NCBI RefSeq assembly: GCF_037975245.1
Contig: NC_092576.1
Location: forward strand, 32,404,611-32,468,610
DNA length: 64,000 bases
Direction: 5' to 3'
Source: Apostichopus japonicus
Lineage: Eukaryota > Echinodermata > Holothuroidea > Aspidochirotida > Stichopodidae
Part shown: positions 1 through 11,729 of the stretch, piece by piece
Layout of the letters: each line of letters opens with the position of its first letter
Position numbering within the stretch: the stretch's first letter is position 1
The notes under the pieces: generated by a model
What the model was told of the DNA's origin: nothing
Databases searched by the model: none
The model's input: the letters and a program-made list of their open reading frames with translations, nothing else
Program-made: the position numbers and the translations under genes

Positions 1-200
1 GGGATTGCAATATTGCGACTCCTCGTTATAATCGTACATCGCCCTATGTATGTATTACAGTGTTCTTTACTTGCTCCATTAATCTTTACTGTGAACAGTT
101 AAGTCGTTCATTTACATCTTTGATTGTATTGGCCTAGAAGTTTATAATCATGCATAACACTTAATCATACATTAGGCCAGTTCCACGAAAATTTTGAAAT

Positions 201-285
201 AATCGGTAATCGGTAATCGGCAATCGGCCGATTGTCACAGGAAATAATCGGTAATCGGTAAAACCGATTGTCATACAATCGGTCG
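201..285. repeat. AATCGGT-type short repeat cluster, possible hAT end
   Basis: Short direct copies of AATCGGT and its complement ACCGATT are packed here and form small inverted pairs such as AATCGGCCGATT. The block ends at about 291 with tcgaacacta, whose complement TAGTGTTCGA resembles the start of a hAT-type terminal inverted repeat. No partner end lies upstream in the window, so this may be the right end of an element cut by the window edge, or only a simple repeat. Confidence 0.4.
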
Positions 286-291
286 AACACT

Positions 292-1067
292 AAATCCTGT
301 GATTGTACTATGTTAGACCACTGATTAACTTAATTAATTAGTTTTAAAGATAAAGAAACAGATAACATTGGATCAATTTCATAACTGATCAGTGTGAGCA
401 AGTGTGAACCCATTGCAAGGTTTAAGGAGTTACTGCTTAGTTCCTTAAAATGCATAGCTGATGGTTTTTCGACATCCGCTAATTCGATCAAATAATGTGA
501 CATTGAATCTTGACATTTGTACCTTTCCAATGATGTATGATATACTGTGTTTTTTTGTTATGGGACTCTGAAAACTGGATCAACCCTACTGTAGCACTTT
601 TGGTCAAGGAAGTTGCTCTATTCGCAAACATTCCTAAGCGCTCAAGTGACTGCAGGTCACCCCATTAGCAGAGACTTTGAGGAAAACTTTCGATCAAGCT
701 ATTATTTCAGCACTTTTAACACTATGCCCATATGACACTCTATCATCCTGTTAATATCTAAATGCATAAAAATTCATTAGTCACAATTGCCTTGTTATAT
801 TAATATGCATACTCAATGTTATCTTCGGCCGTGATTCACCCCACACTGTAGGTGCAGGGAAAAAATTATCATGTTACAAAAATAGTTGTACACTGCTACA
901 CAAGGCCCTGTATGACTTGGTTCTCTTTAGCAGAACCAACGACACACCACTGTGCACATGGTTAAAATTAGTGATGCACACTAAGACGTATGGACAACAT
1001 ACTATTGTGGGCATGTATGCTGTACTGAGACAGCAAAGGTTTTCACATTTTTTAACTTTTGAAACTT
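292..1067. other. No gene or repeat recognised
   Basis: AT-rich sequence. The only open frame of note is a 66-codon minus-strand frame at 330-530 with no recognisable motif. I see no splice-flanked exon, RNA gene or clear repeat. Confidence 0.5.
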
Positions 1068-1384
1068 GTATATATTAGGGTTGGGCGATATATCGAAAAT
1101 TATTATTATCGCGATAATTTTTTTTCAAGACGATATTTTTTGAGGATTGAACAAATGACGATAATTTCTTGTGAAAGAAATTTGAAATAGATGTAGAAAA
1201 AAAAAATTCACCATTTTATGTGTAAATGTTATTCTAGCATTCCATGGTTAAGAAAGTTGAAAAGAAATATTTTATCAACTTCATTTACTGACTTTTGAAC
1301 TTCGTAAAAACCCGTTCTTTACAACATTGACTGTATAGAGAACAAAACTCTGAAAATCAGTAGAGAAATTACCAATTGTGTACG

Positions 1385-2360
1385 AAAAGTAAGTTGGTAC
1401 ACCTTTCTAATTTACGAAAGATCGAGCAAAATACTTTCGAAAAATTCACGCGAAACTGGCATATCGTGCTAAATGCAACAAGTGTCATGTAAACAAGGCT
1501 CTAGTACACCCATTTATGAATAAACCAGAAGACCACATCTGGTGTAAAGTGGGGGAAAGAAAGTATTTTCTAGAATTTCCAAAAAAAAAAAAAATAATAT
1601 CCTACCATAGTTAAGTTTATAGTAAATAGCCTAACCACTTCGTCGGTTACGGATCTCACGTAACAACAAAAACACAACTAATTGTATTTTGTGAAGTTGA
1701 CGATTTCTACAAGGACATGGAAACAATATTTAGCATTAAGTTAATCACGCCTGGTGGCCTAAAACATGGAATTACAAGGTTTACTTTCATAAAGATGGCC
1801 ATACTGTAGCTATTGGGGCCTTGATATCGTGCTATGTCTGTATGGTATAGACTGTGCCTCGTGTATCATGGGGAATAGATTGTTTTGTTCATGCGGAGGA
1901 GTCGGTTGGCTTGAGGTGTGTTTTACTTACCTTAATGTTACGGGGATATTTACCTACTTTCCTTGAACGTCTAAGATAATATTTCGCATAACTTTACCGA
2001 TCCTTTACTGACTGACCTAATTAATTCTAGAGTGGAGCCAAAAAAGTTTACTCCATGCAAAGTTTTTTTGAACCGTGCCAAAAATGTTAACAAACAGGTG
2101 TTAGACAGGGGGGTTGTTTTGCAAGGTACCTGAGAAAATTTGAAGCACATTGTAGCCTACCGTGATATTTAAGTACGGTTAAACACTGCAGTTGTAAACT
2201 GATTGTTAGGCAGTCTAGAAACGGGGCTTTGCCGAACGTAGTTTGTTTCATAATATTGTTTCATAATATCGACAGTTTTGTAAGTTAAACTTTATACAGA
2301 TTGTAAGACAGATTAATTCTCTTTTCATTTTATCACATAATATAGCTACTCTAACTTGTC
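1385..2360. repeat. Shared internal module, copy A
   Basis: This part of the hAT-like element closely matches 5036-6325 in the same orientation, including the stretches agttggtacaccttt, gcaaaatactttcga, gatggccatactgtagc and gggctttgccgaacg. Similarity may begin earlier at about 1362, because tagagaaattaccaatt is also found at about 5384. It has no intact coding frame. It may be a repeat inserted into both elements or an older captured segment. Confidence 0.75.
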
Positions 2361-2608
2361 ATTTTAAAACTTTCATCAGTTTCGTGACAATTTAAATTCA
2401 TAAAGTTAGTCAGTATTTTGAATCCTCAATTGCGAATTTTTTATCGCCAGACATGCAAAAATACTTAACTTTTCCGGGGGCCTTCGCCCCTGGACCCCCA
2501 CAAGGGGTTCCACCCCTTGACCCCAACGGGGCTCTAAGACGGGCCCTGAACCCCACGCCATTATGCTCGGTGTATTTGCTGCGCGAAAACACCGGTGGGA
2601 AATCGGCA

Positions 2609-2646
2609 GTTGTTTTTAGTGTGTTCGCGAACACACTAAAAACAAC
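2609..2646. repeat. Perfect 38-bp palindrome (hairpin-forming)
   Basis: The two 19-base arms, GTTGTTTTTAGTGTGTTCG and its exact complement, meet with no spacer. It lies 88 bp inside the right end of the hAT-like element, next to a GC-rich block (2470-2560) that also contains short inverted pairs of GGGG and CCCC. It could extrude as a cruciform or fold as an RNA hairpin. No role can be assigned. Confidence 0.85.
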
Positions 2647-2742
2647 AAGAAAAAATTATCGTAATTATCGAAATATCGCGATAATTTTTTAACTATTTAT
2701 CGTGACATTAAAAAGCAAATATCGCCCAACCCTAGTATATAT

Positions 2743-3727
2743 GGAATATAGAATCTATCAGGCCCTCTCTTTTACTGTAGTGTTCCCTTTGCTTATGTAT
2801 CAGCTTTTGTGGAGTTGTGACTTTCTGAAAGCCTTACTGTATGACAGCGAGGCTGAGACATACCCAAAGCTTTATATTTCGAGGACTCGTTTATCAAATT
2901 ATAATATATAACTAGTATCAGCACTAGCAGTAGCAGAAAGCAGTTATTTACCATAGCCTGTAAAACTATATAGGCCTAATTAGGGTCTTACGTTAGGCCT
3001 AGTCTGCTCTAACCATGGTCTAACTTAATTTGTGTTCGGCATGGTTTTTTTATTCTAAATGCTATGAATATACGGAACGGAATTTACTTACAATGCGAAC
3101 AATCCACCAAAGTTCCAAAAGCCAACTGCAAATGGGCAACGTGTACGGTAAACCGTGGCACTTCCCTTTCTAGACTACCTGGCTAGGCCCACATGCATTA
3201 GTAACGTTATATGTATTTTAATACAAAGTTACGATCCGATCGAGTGTCCTGTGAACCAAACACAGAACTGCTTACGAAATGGGCATTGCATCATTACGTG
3301 GAATTTGCCATTTAAAATAGAAACTCTTAATTTCTTAAATATTCCAAATTTATTGGAGAAACAGGTAAAAATGTGAAGATTTATGTGTAATTAGAGAAAC
3401 ATTAAAGTTTCGGAGATATATATAGCCGCATTTGGTCAAAATCGAGGTGTAAAGTTGGGATCAACATATATACCACGTATATCAACTACGTAAATCATAT
3501 ACCCTTCGAAGTTCCCTCCACTTTTAAGGGGAAATTCTACCCTTTTAATGAACGATTTTCCTATTGTTACTTCGAAATTGAAAAGTTAATGATGTTTTCT
3601 CTTAACTCGAACTGATCATTCCTCAAAGGAAGTAAAATTTATTGAACAAGAAGACCCTAGGTAAACCTAAGCTCCAGCTATCATCCGCTGAAGTAAACCC
3701 AAATACCAATGTTTATGTATATATATG

Positions 3728-3770
<43 letters not shown>

Positions 3771-4366
3771 TTTGAATAAGTAATATCATCAGCCATCAGC
3801 AGACTTGTTTTTCCGACTTATTTAACACGATTAAAGAAATGTATCAGCCATATCATGGTGCCACACAAGGATAGACAATACATTTGGTTTTAAGCAAACG
3901 TATGATAATAATTAGCAAACCGAAGTGAGCAGATATTTTCATAACATTTGGGCTGGCCAGCTTGTCTGTTTCAACCGATTGAATTTGAAAGTGAAAACTG
4001 TGAAGTGTTAGTCTGGAAAATGCCTACATATTAACATATTTTGCTGATTTGTTATTTTTAATATTTGTCCTTTTGTCCATCGATCTTCTTTGTTATCGAA
4101 ACATTTTTCGGTTATTTAAATGATGCTTGACTAGTTTAAGGTAATGAACAGCATCGTTGTTAGATTTCTTGAACGGAATAAAAAAAAAAACTGAAACTAA
4201 CCTAAGCGCTCACACGACCATGCAGTGTCGGTTTCACAGTGATGTAGCATGTAAAGGAAACAATTATTTTTTGTGTTGAATTTGATTTTGTTGCAGCTAG
4301 CTGATGCAAATGATTTGATTTCACAATCACATGATTGACCGGAATATTTTCTTCTTTATTTCGTAG
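2743..4366. other. Intergenic or intronic AT-rich sequence
   Basis: Apart from the TA-rich microsatellite listed separately I see no feature here. Open frames are short (69 and 73 codons) and show no motif. Confidence 0.45.
3715..3768. repeat. TA / TATATG microsatellite
   Basis: An irregular (TATATG)n tract passes into a (TA)n run of about 14 dinucleotides. Confidence 0.9.
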
Positions 4367-4443
4367 GTTCAGGCGTTGTCTGTTACCTCAGTATATCCCT
4401 GCCGAGTCTATTCCGTCAATATTAACGTCAAGGAATGTGAAAG
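4367..4443 (+). CDS. Possible internal exon of an unidentified gene
   Basis: A pyrimidine-rich acceptor (ttcttctttatttcgtag) precedes 77 bases open in one frame, reading VQALSVTSVYPCRVY and onward through VNINVKECE. It is followed by a usable donor gtaaag. The peptide has two cysteines and a beta-strand-like pattern, as in extracellular domains, but I do not recognise it. No neighbouring exon could be joined to it. It lies outside the transposons on either side. The support is only splice sites plus an open frame over a short length, so it could be chance. Confidence 0.25.
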
Positions 4444-5035
4444 GTAAAGTATAAGCTCAGGTAACATATCGATTGATCAGTATTATTATGTTTATAGAAT
4501 AAGTCCATGATGTGCTACTGTATTGTTAATATAAACATTCACTGAAGTTTATTTCGGGGCTTTCGAATTATCCATTGTCGTTAGCAAAAATTATAAATGG
4601 TAATTGTCAGAAGCCAATCAAGCCGTCAATTTCCTAATCTCTGTCTGTTTTAGGGAAGGCTCGCAAATTTAACCGGCGATGATAGAAGGCCCAGCCAGCA
4701 GCACACCACTGCTCATTATGCAGCCCGCATATCGCTCACGCTTGAGTGCACACACCCACGGTAACTCCGTGAAAGTAATGAGCATTGAGCTCCCAACACA
4801 GAAGCGCTGCTATTGTTTGTAAACAAAAGCGGTACTTGCCTTTTCCTGGTCCGTGGTTTTTACGTAACAATGGCACTCTGACCACAGTAGAAGGAGATTT
4901 ATTTCAAGAACAAGTTGAAATCTTCATGAACTATTTTCGTATCGAATGTTTCAAAATACTTTCAGACTTCTTTTCCTGTACAAAGTATTTTCATTCACTA
5001 ACACTGGTCCAACTCTCTTTTCTCTACTGGAACAG

Positions 5036-6325
5036 TAAGTTGGTACACCTTTCAAATTTTACGAAAGATTGAGCAAAATACTTTCGAAAAATTCATGCGA
5101 AACTGGCATAACGTGCTAAATGCAACAAATGTCATGAAAACAAGGCTCTAGTACACCCATTTATGAATAAACCATACGACCACATCTGCTGTTAAGTGGG
5201 GGAAAAAGAAAGTATTTTCTAGAATTTCCACACAAAAAAGGAAAAATAATTATCCTACCATAGTTAAGAGTATAGTACATAGCCTAACCACTTCGTCGGT
5301 TACGGATCTCACGTAACAACAAAAACACAACTAATTGTATTTTGTGAAGTTGACGTTTTCTACAAGGACATGGAAACAATATTGAGCATAGAGAAATTAC
5401 CAATTGTGTACGAACAGTATGTATGTATATGTGATCTTCCCGCAAGCAGGAACTCGCGAAAGAAGCCATGGAGGCTTGTAGACTCGCAAGCTGACCGAAG
5501 CCAATCTCTCGGCACACATCCATTTAACGTCCATGTCGGGAAGTTGTTATTGAACAACACTCTTGCCAGACGACGCACATTGCTGTTGGCGGGGAATCGA
5601 ACCGGGGATCTCATGACTGGGAGACCACTAGGCTATACACTCCGCCTAAGTTGGTACACCTTTCAAATTTTACGAAAGATCGAGCAAAAAGACATGGAAA
5701 AAATATTGAGCATTTAGTTAATCATGCCAAGTGGCCTAAAACATGGGATTGGAAGGTTTACTTTGATAAAGATGGCCATACTGTAGCTATTGGGGCCTTG
5801 ATATCGTGCTATGTATGTATGGTAAAGACTGTGCCTCGTGTATCATGGGGAACAGACTGTTTTGTTCATGCGGATGAGCCGGTTAGCTCGAGGTGTGTTT
5901 TATATAAATCCATGGTTTTACTTTGTTACGGGGATATAAATTTTCTTGAACGTCTCAGATAATATTTCGCATAACTCTACCGATCCTTTACTGACTGACC
6001 TAATTAATTCTAGAGTGGAGTCAAAATAGTTAACTCCATGAAAAGTTTTTTGGAAACGTGCCAAAAATGTTAACAAACAGGTGTTAGACAGGGGGGGTGT
6101 TTGGCAAGGTACCTGGGAAAATCCGCAGCACATGTACAGTAGCCTACCGTGATATATAAGTAGGGGTAAACACTATTGTTAGGCAGTCTAGAAAAGGGGC
6201 TTTGCCGAACGTAGTTTGTTTCATAATATCGTCAGTTTTGTAAGTTAAACTTTTTAAAGGTTGTAAGACAGGTTAAATCTCTTTTCATTTTATCACATAA
6301 TATGGCTACTCTAACTTGTCTCTAA
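5036..6325. repeat. Shared internal module, copy B, interrupted by SINE
   Basis: This copy matches 1385-2360 but carries an extra segment at about 5392-5692. That segment repeats part of the module (gacatggaaa at both edges, and a second agttggtacaccttt at 5649) around a SINE. The frame at 5651-5962 lies wholly in the module and has no known domain, and the equivalent frame is not intact in copy A. Confidence 0.75.
5418..5646 (-). mobile_element. tRNA-derived SINE, full-length head
   Basis: Read on the minus strand, the element starts GGCGGAGTGTATAGCC. It carries an A-box-like TAGCCTAGTGG (5625-5635) and a canonical B box GGTTCGATTCC (5593-5603), the internal RNA polymerase III promoter of tRNA genes. 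The body runs through a non-tRNA region and ends in a short (CATA)n tail (5418-5432). The match of both boxes and their spacing to a tRNA head supports a tRNA-derived SINE. A second, truncated copy lies at 43909-44107 in the same orientation. Confidence 0.8.
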
Positions 6326-7422
6326 CAGCAGACTTATTTTTGCCTGGCTCTGATGAAATACTACTATCTCAAGTAACGTTGGCAAGTTGCCAAGAAATAA
6401 ATGTCACGCAATGTGATACAAAAAGTCATATTACCCATTCATGAAGGCTTCAAACGCAAGTTTTCAAACATTGGTTCAGTGTATAGTACAATTACAACTA
6501 GTCATACCGTTGTAGTCTAAACCGAATTTATGCTTTATGCTAAACGATCTGAACAAACGTAATTTCTGAAACTAAATTAAAATTATATCATTCGTGACTT
6601 CGTTACAATTAAAGCCAAGTAAGTCTACTATGAATAAGAATTATTCGGTTTCTTTATTAGCCATTCCATTTCGTAAAGCGCCATGCAATAACAATTTTTC
6701 TTGCACAAGTCGCGAACTGTTCATGTTTTTTACAACCCGAAAGCAGCTGCGCAACGTGAAAGTAAGATCACGCACATGTCTTAGCCTACTGTCTGACTGC
6801 ATGACTCACGTGGAGGTGATTCTGCATATAGATACGTACAAGAGTTTTAATGGTTAGGCTATATATTTACTGTCATTTCAATAAACTGTTTATAGTACGA
6901 ACGAAAGAAAAGTCCCCACAGGTTTGAGAGATTGTCTAGAGCATTGATGATGTAGGTTTTTGTGTATTAAGGGATTCAAGACCAAACGGAGTGTCTCCAT
7001 TAGTTCAATTGCAAACACGAAATAAAAAATAGCGATGAAAGCGCCACGTAAAATTCATGTTACGAGCACAAACCGTCAGCAAAGTACACACAACTGTGTA
7101 GTAACTCAATGCAGTTACAGTAGCGTATATGTAGTAGCTTTATTGATAAACAATTCTCCAACCTGCAGAGAAAATTCTATAACCCTTTTGTGTACATCCT
7201 GGACCAAAGTGACCAGTTCATTGGCTGGTCTTCTTTTGTGCATAAGAGGCTTAATTTGTGGTCTCATAGTCAAGTGCATACAACTGTCCACCGACTCTTG
7301 GAAGGCAGGAAATGTGTGCGTTCAAGCATGACTCATTACCAGCTGGTTGCTGTGCTCATTACACTGGATAGCAACGGTTGGGCCTTCGATCATCGCCGGT
7401 TAAATTTGCGAGCCTTCCCTTA

Positions 7423-8417
7423 TACAAAGGAAATATCACCGAATACAAGTATAAAATGTACATGGTTCTCCAGTCATACACACATTACAGACCTGAACGC
7501 ATTTACCAGAATAGGACTACTGAATTACTTCTTACACGCTACTACACACTCCATTCCTCCCGATCCCTATATGCTGATATCTTATTTAATATTTTGTGTA
7601 CATGAATCGTATCCAGTAACCATTTGTATCCCTCTAAATATTACGACGTACAGAAATAAAAAAATTATCAAAAATATGATTTGACAATTTTAATGTTAAA
7701 CTCCACCATTGTCTTCCACCATTTTTTATCTCAATACATTACATGTATAGAGATATTGTAACAGTACGTGGGACTCTCTCTTCTCTTAAAAAAAGTTACA
7801 TCATCTTTCTACAAAGTTTTTTTTCTATGGGATTTCCAGAGCAAGCATATATCATATAGGTCAACAAATTTTATTCGAGAAATTTATCTCATTCTATGAC
7901 TTTTTCACCGATTTATGTCCGAATCGGGCCAAATCGGGCTTTGTTGCAGGCCTTTCTTGCACACGTTCCAAAACTTGTTTGTAAGGAACTTTTGCCCCCG
8001 TTTCCCTGCTCATTTGTTGATTATTATTCGACGTCCATGGTTTATTATGGGCATGTGACGTTTTACTTCTCACTGACTGGTTTGTTATCTGCGGTTTTAT
8101 GTATTATGTTAAACAGTATGTAGAATAGACAATAACGCCGTGGTCTCATTGGCTCAATTGTAACATGTGATGTAATTGTCACTCATGATTGGATTATTCT
8201 GTTCTTGAAGAGGCCAGACAACTAGTGAAAGCAAAGTATGTCGCAATCGTTTAGCGTCATTACGCTCATTATTCACTATCCTGTTTAAAGACGTATTCTT
8301 CCTCACTCTCAAACCATAGTTCCCAAAATTATCTCAACGAAAATTTTATCAATATAAAGTTAATCGCTTTTGCTGTTGGTAATTTGTTTATCAAAGTAAT
8401 CGTTTGTAAAAACTGAG
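7423..8417. other. No gene recognised
   Basis: AT-rich flank of the Harbinger-like element. A frame at 7896-8123 (75 codons) has no motif. The sequence at 8140-8230 holds CCAAT-like words (attggctcaattg, tgattggatta) before a possible first exon at 8418, but no convincing promoter. Confidence 0.35.
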
Positions 8418-8444
8418 ATGAAAGGATCGGACTGTTTTGTAAAG
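8418..8444 (+). CDS. Possible initial coding exon (MKGSDCFVK)
   Basis: An ATG is followed by eight codons and then a good donor, AAG|gtatgt. An in-frame TGA (8412-8414) lies just upstream, as expected for a first exon. Very little sequence supports it. It ends in phase 0, whereas the first exon of the gene fragment at 16095 needs a phase-1 partner, so at least one more exon would have to lie between. Confidence 0.15.
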
Positions 8445-8879
8445 GTATGTATTCTCTGTTTTATCGAAGTTTTATGCTATTCACAGATCAACTCTTAACA
8501 TAAATAAAACTGTACCAATAGGGCCTAACAGTAACACAAGACATTTGGTTTAACAAAGTCGACTGTCAGTTTTAACCTTTGTTGAAGAGTTTTCGTCAAA
8601 ATGTAGTGGTTCCGTTATGATTATCTTGATTGTGGGGATATCCGCTCATTCTACTTATGCTAAGTTCGGGTTAGGCTAGGCCTAACTTCGCTAGGCCAAT
8701 GCTAGTTTCTACCTTTTGTTGAACTGGATGTAGATCTAGGTCCTAGGCTAGGCTTAATTTTCCAATGACGATATCTTCATATGTCCTGTTATCATGGCAT
8801 TGTCATGTACGACCTTCTGTGTTTGTATCTCGGGAACTTTTTTTTTTGTAGCTAGCGTAACCTAGTCCTGGCCTTTATC

Positions 8880-9990
8880 TCGGTAACTTGGAATTTGTTT
8901 GATAGCTAGTTTTACCTAGTGTAGGCCTAGGTCAGCTTAGGCGCTACTAACACTACAGTCTTCAGTAACATAGGTCGATAGGCCTAGCTTTCTCAAGGGG
9001 GGCATCTAGAAAATGGTCGAGTTTTTTGGCCTATTCTAATTTGGCCGTTGTCATTAACGTCCTTTCGTATATCACGTTTTGTTGTTGTAGATAACCTCAT
9101 CTTGGACTAGTAACAGTAACATTGGTCTAGGATTACTAGGCTAGGTTAGGCCTAGGCTAATGAGGGTCCCTACTTGACGTAAAGCCTATCTTCGTAACAT
9201 ACATGCTTCCAAATATGACTATATTACATATAGTTATCTCCCTTGTCTTTAATCCACTTATTTCAGTTTTTATGTTTAATGAAAAGTACATCGGTATCCT
9301 GATCTGTTTTGTACCTAGCCTAACATAGGCCTAGGTTAACAGTAACATAGGTCTAGGAGGCCTAACCTTCTCAAGTCTGGCATCTAGAATTGTTGTATTA
9401 TTCGTTATGTTCGCTTCTAATTTGGCCATTGTCAATGACGACCTTTAGTATTTATGTTTTCGCCAATTGCATTGATTTTCCTTTTTGTAGTAGGCTACCT
9501 TAGTTCTAAACAATTAAATCCAATGTTCTTTAATCTGCTAGTTACGTTCAATGAAAAGTAAATTGGTATCCTGCTCTGTTTTGTAGCTAGCCTAACATAG
9601 GCTTAGGCTAACAGTAACATAGGTCTAGGAGGCCTAGCCTTCTCAAGTCTGGCAGCTAGAATTGTTGTATTATTTGTGATGTCCGCTTCTAATTTGGCCA
9701 TTGTCATTGACGACCTTTAGTATTTGTGTGATTTTTAACCAAGGCTATCAGTCACATTGGTCTAGGATTATAGGCTTCTAAACAGTTGAATCTCGTGTAT
9801 TTAAGACACTTATTTCAGTAATTCTGTCCAATGAAAAATATTTATCTGCAAATTACAATGATTTCCTTTTGTAGAAGGCTAAATAGCCTAGAGCGATATT
9901 TTAGTTTTAGTTTATTGACTACAGTCATCGTTAAAATCGTTTAGCGTTAGTTCCAAACAATTAACTCCAATGTTGTTAAAGCACTGATTA
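8880..9990. repeat. Divergent tandem repeat, unit about 290 bp, rich in TAGGCCTAGG
   Basis: Three to four imperfect units follow each other. Landmarks are ctaatttggccattgtca (9418 and 9690, with a variant near 9038), aacagtaacataggtctagg (9338 and 9609) and cttatttcag followed by an aatgaaaa stretch. The units are joined by runs of the palindromic word TAGGCCTA. No coding frame is conserved between units. Confidence 0.7.
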
Positions 9991-11024
9991 TGTTGAATGA
10001 AAAATCAAATTCTGCAAATTACAAAGAGTTTTTGTATTACAATTCGTCTTAAGTCTACTTATGCAATTGATAGGTGCATTAGTTTGTTAGTTTTCTAGTA
10101 TTGTGTACTGAGAATAATGAACCAAACTGGGTACTGCTAAATTAATGTGATTATGGGCCTGTTGAAATTGCCTATAATATATATTATAATTAGTAATGTA
10201 TTTGTTATCTCTTGTTGTGGTGATTAAAATGTGATATCATGTAACTAAAGGTCCCTGTTTTTCACCCATTGGATGGTGTTTGAAATTTATGTAAAAAAAA
10301 ATCAGATAACTAATTACTTTTTAAATGTATACAAGAAGTTGTCATTCCTGAAAGGCTGACATGAAGATCATTTTGGTTCAATACTTGTAAAGTGTTGCTA
10401 CTTGGTGCTAAAGTAAAAGTTTGTCAAAAAGTTTGAAAATCTAGAGTTTGATAAAAGTCAGCTTTACTTTACAGTTTGTTCAGTTTGCAACTATAGTTTG
10501 ATTTGTCTGAGTTCAAAAGAGGTGGATTGAAATACTTCAAGCTCACAAAAACACAGTTTGGCCATTTTTTTAACCTCAGCTGTTTTCATACTTTTGTTTA
10601 AAAAGCAACCCGATCAATCAGACCTTGAAAACTTATGTTATAGTTTGTTAAAGTTATGTTTTATTTTACAAATTAGCCTTGGTTGACAGGATCAAATGCC
10701 AAAATAAACATTGCAATAAAATGTAAACCACAAGGTGGAATTTATAATTTCAAATTAATGTTTTTGAAATTGACAAGCATATTTATGACGAGGCTTGGCT
10801 TAGCCTCATTTTTAAACAGAAGTTAGTATGCATGATAACTCAACAAGAGAATCATTGATTAATGCCATACTTGGTGGGCGGGTGGTCCATGATGAGTAGA
10901 TGAACCCTTTTTATTGTGGTGCTCTTATCATAACTGGGTAAAATTGTGGAAACCTTGTAACACTATAGCTCAACAAGTGTGTGGGTGGACCAAATTAAGT
11001 CCAAGATACCTATTGTTTAAAGTG
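9991..11024. other. No gene recognised
   Basis: AT-rich sequence with many stops in all frames. The frame starting at 10914 runs into the left end of the next transposon and is not supported. Confidence 0.4.
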
Positions 11025-11576
11025 GAAGTCAGTAGTGTTTATATGGGTCCAAAAATCGGGAAACGGGTACCCGAGAGCCGTTACCCGTCGGGTATCCGGG
11101 TACCCGGAAAAATTGTTTACCCTCGTGTATCACGTTTCGATATCCATGGAGTACATTATTACTATTAAGTTCGACCACATGGTTGCCTAACACCACACTA
11201 AGTCAATCTGCCTTAAACCGTGTTTGTCAATTGTTTTTTTTGGTTCCTTGCTTTAGCAAAAGGAACCTATGTAGTCAGGTTGGCGTGCGTGTGTGTGTCT
11301 GTGTGTGCATCTGTGACACTTGCTTGGGTACGCTCTATCTCAATAAGGGAAAGTTGGATTGAGGCCAAACTTGGACCATAGACCCGCCATATGGGGAAGG
11401 TGTGCCCTATTGTTTTTGGTGCCCACAAAGGTCACCGAAGGTCAGTTATGGTCCAAAAACCCAAAACATTAAAACTGCAATAACTCCCAGTGCCTATGTG
11501 CTACAAGGTTGATATTTCAGGACAAGTTGTGAACTGGTTAGGGGAACATTTTGAAACTGAACGGTCATTAGATCTG

Positions 11577-11592
11577 AGGTCATCAAAGGTCA
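11577..11592 (+). promoter_or_regulatory. DR4 arrangement of AGGTCA half-sites, first of five
   Basis: AGGTCA, four bases, AGGTCA. The same DR4 spacing recurs at 11976-11991, 12271-12286, 12672-12687 and 12966-12981, always followed by AT-rich sequence beginning att. DR4 of this half-site is the classical binding arrangement for several RXR-partnered nuclear receptors. The sequence match is exact. Whether any receptor binds, or whether the word is just part of the repeat consensus, cannot be told here. Confidence 0.35.
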
Positions 11593-11702
11593 ATTAATGT
11601 TAAAGAACTAGTATTTTTGCGATAACTTGAGAACGAATTGTCCGTTAGGGTTGGGAGTTGCTTCAATGTAATCCAATTGTCGACCCACATCTGGGTGACC
11701 CT

Positions 11703-11729
11703 TGACCTCAATTTGACCTCTGGTGACCT
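11703..11729 (-). promoter_or_regulatory. Triple AGGTCA half-site (DR4 plus DR5)
   Basis: TGACCT occurs three times with spacers of five and four bases. On the minus strand this reads AGGTCA-N4-AGGTCA-N5-AGGTCA. All three copies are exact. It sits in the long unit type of the tandem repeat. Confidence 0.35.

Larger units (their letters stand above)
1076..2734. mobile_element. Non-autonomous hAT-like DNA transposon with 8-bp target duplication
   Basis: The left end reads TAGGGTTGGGCGATAT and the right end is its inverted copy ATATCGCCCAACCCTA. Both ends are followed inward by ATTATCGCGATAAT-type sequence. The element is flanked on both sides by the identical 8-bp direct repeat gtatatat (1068-1075 and 2735-2742). 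An 8-bp duplication with short TIRs starting TAG or CAG is typical of the hAT superfamily. The 1,659-bp interior has no transposase-like frame, so it must depend on an enzyme supplied elsewhere. Inside are a module of about 1 kb also present at 5036-6325, a GC-rich stretch near 2470-2560 and a perfect palindrome at 2609-2646. Boundaries are certain; the superfamily call rests on the duplication length and terminal bases. Confidence 0.85.
4653..7419. mobile_element. Non-autonomous Harbinger-like DNA transposon with TTA target duplication
   Basis: The left end GGGAAGGCTCGCAAATTTAA and the right end form an inverted repeat of about 40 bp with one mismatch. It continues, more degenerate, for some 60 bases through gctcatta-type sequence. 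A 3-bp TTA lies directly outside each end (4650-4652 and 7420-7422). A TTA-type duplication with GGG-starting TIRs fits the PIF/Harbinger superfamily. The 2.77-kb interior encodes no transposase or Myb-like protein that I can see. It contains the module also found in the hAT-like element and a minus-strand SINE. The frame at 7190-7684 crosses the right end into flanking DNA and is not a gene. Confidence 0.8.

Noticed and set aside
5651-5962. 103-codon + frame in the shared module
   Set aside because: It lies inside a repeat, is not intact in the other copy and has no recognisable motif.
7190-7684. 164-codon + frame
   Set aside because: It runs through the right TIR of the Harbinger-like element into flanking DNA and shows no domain.
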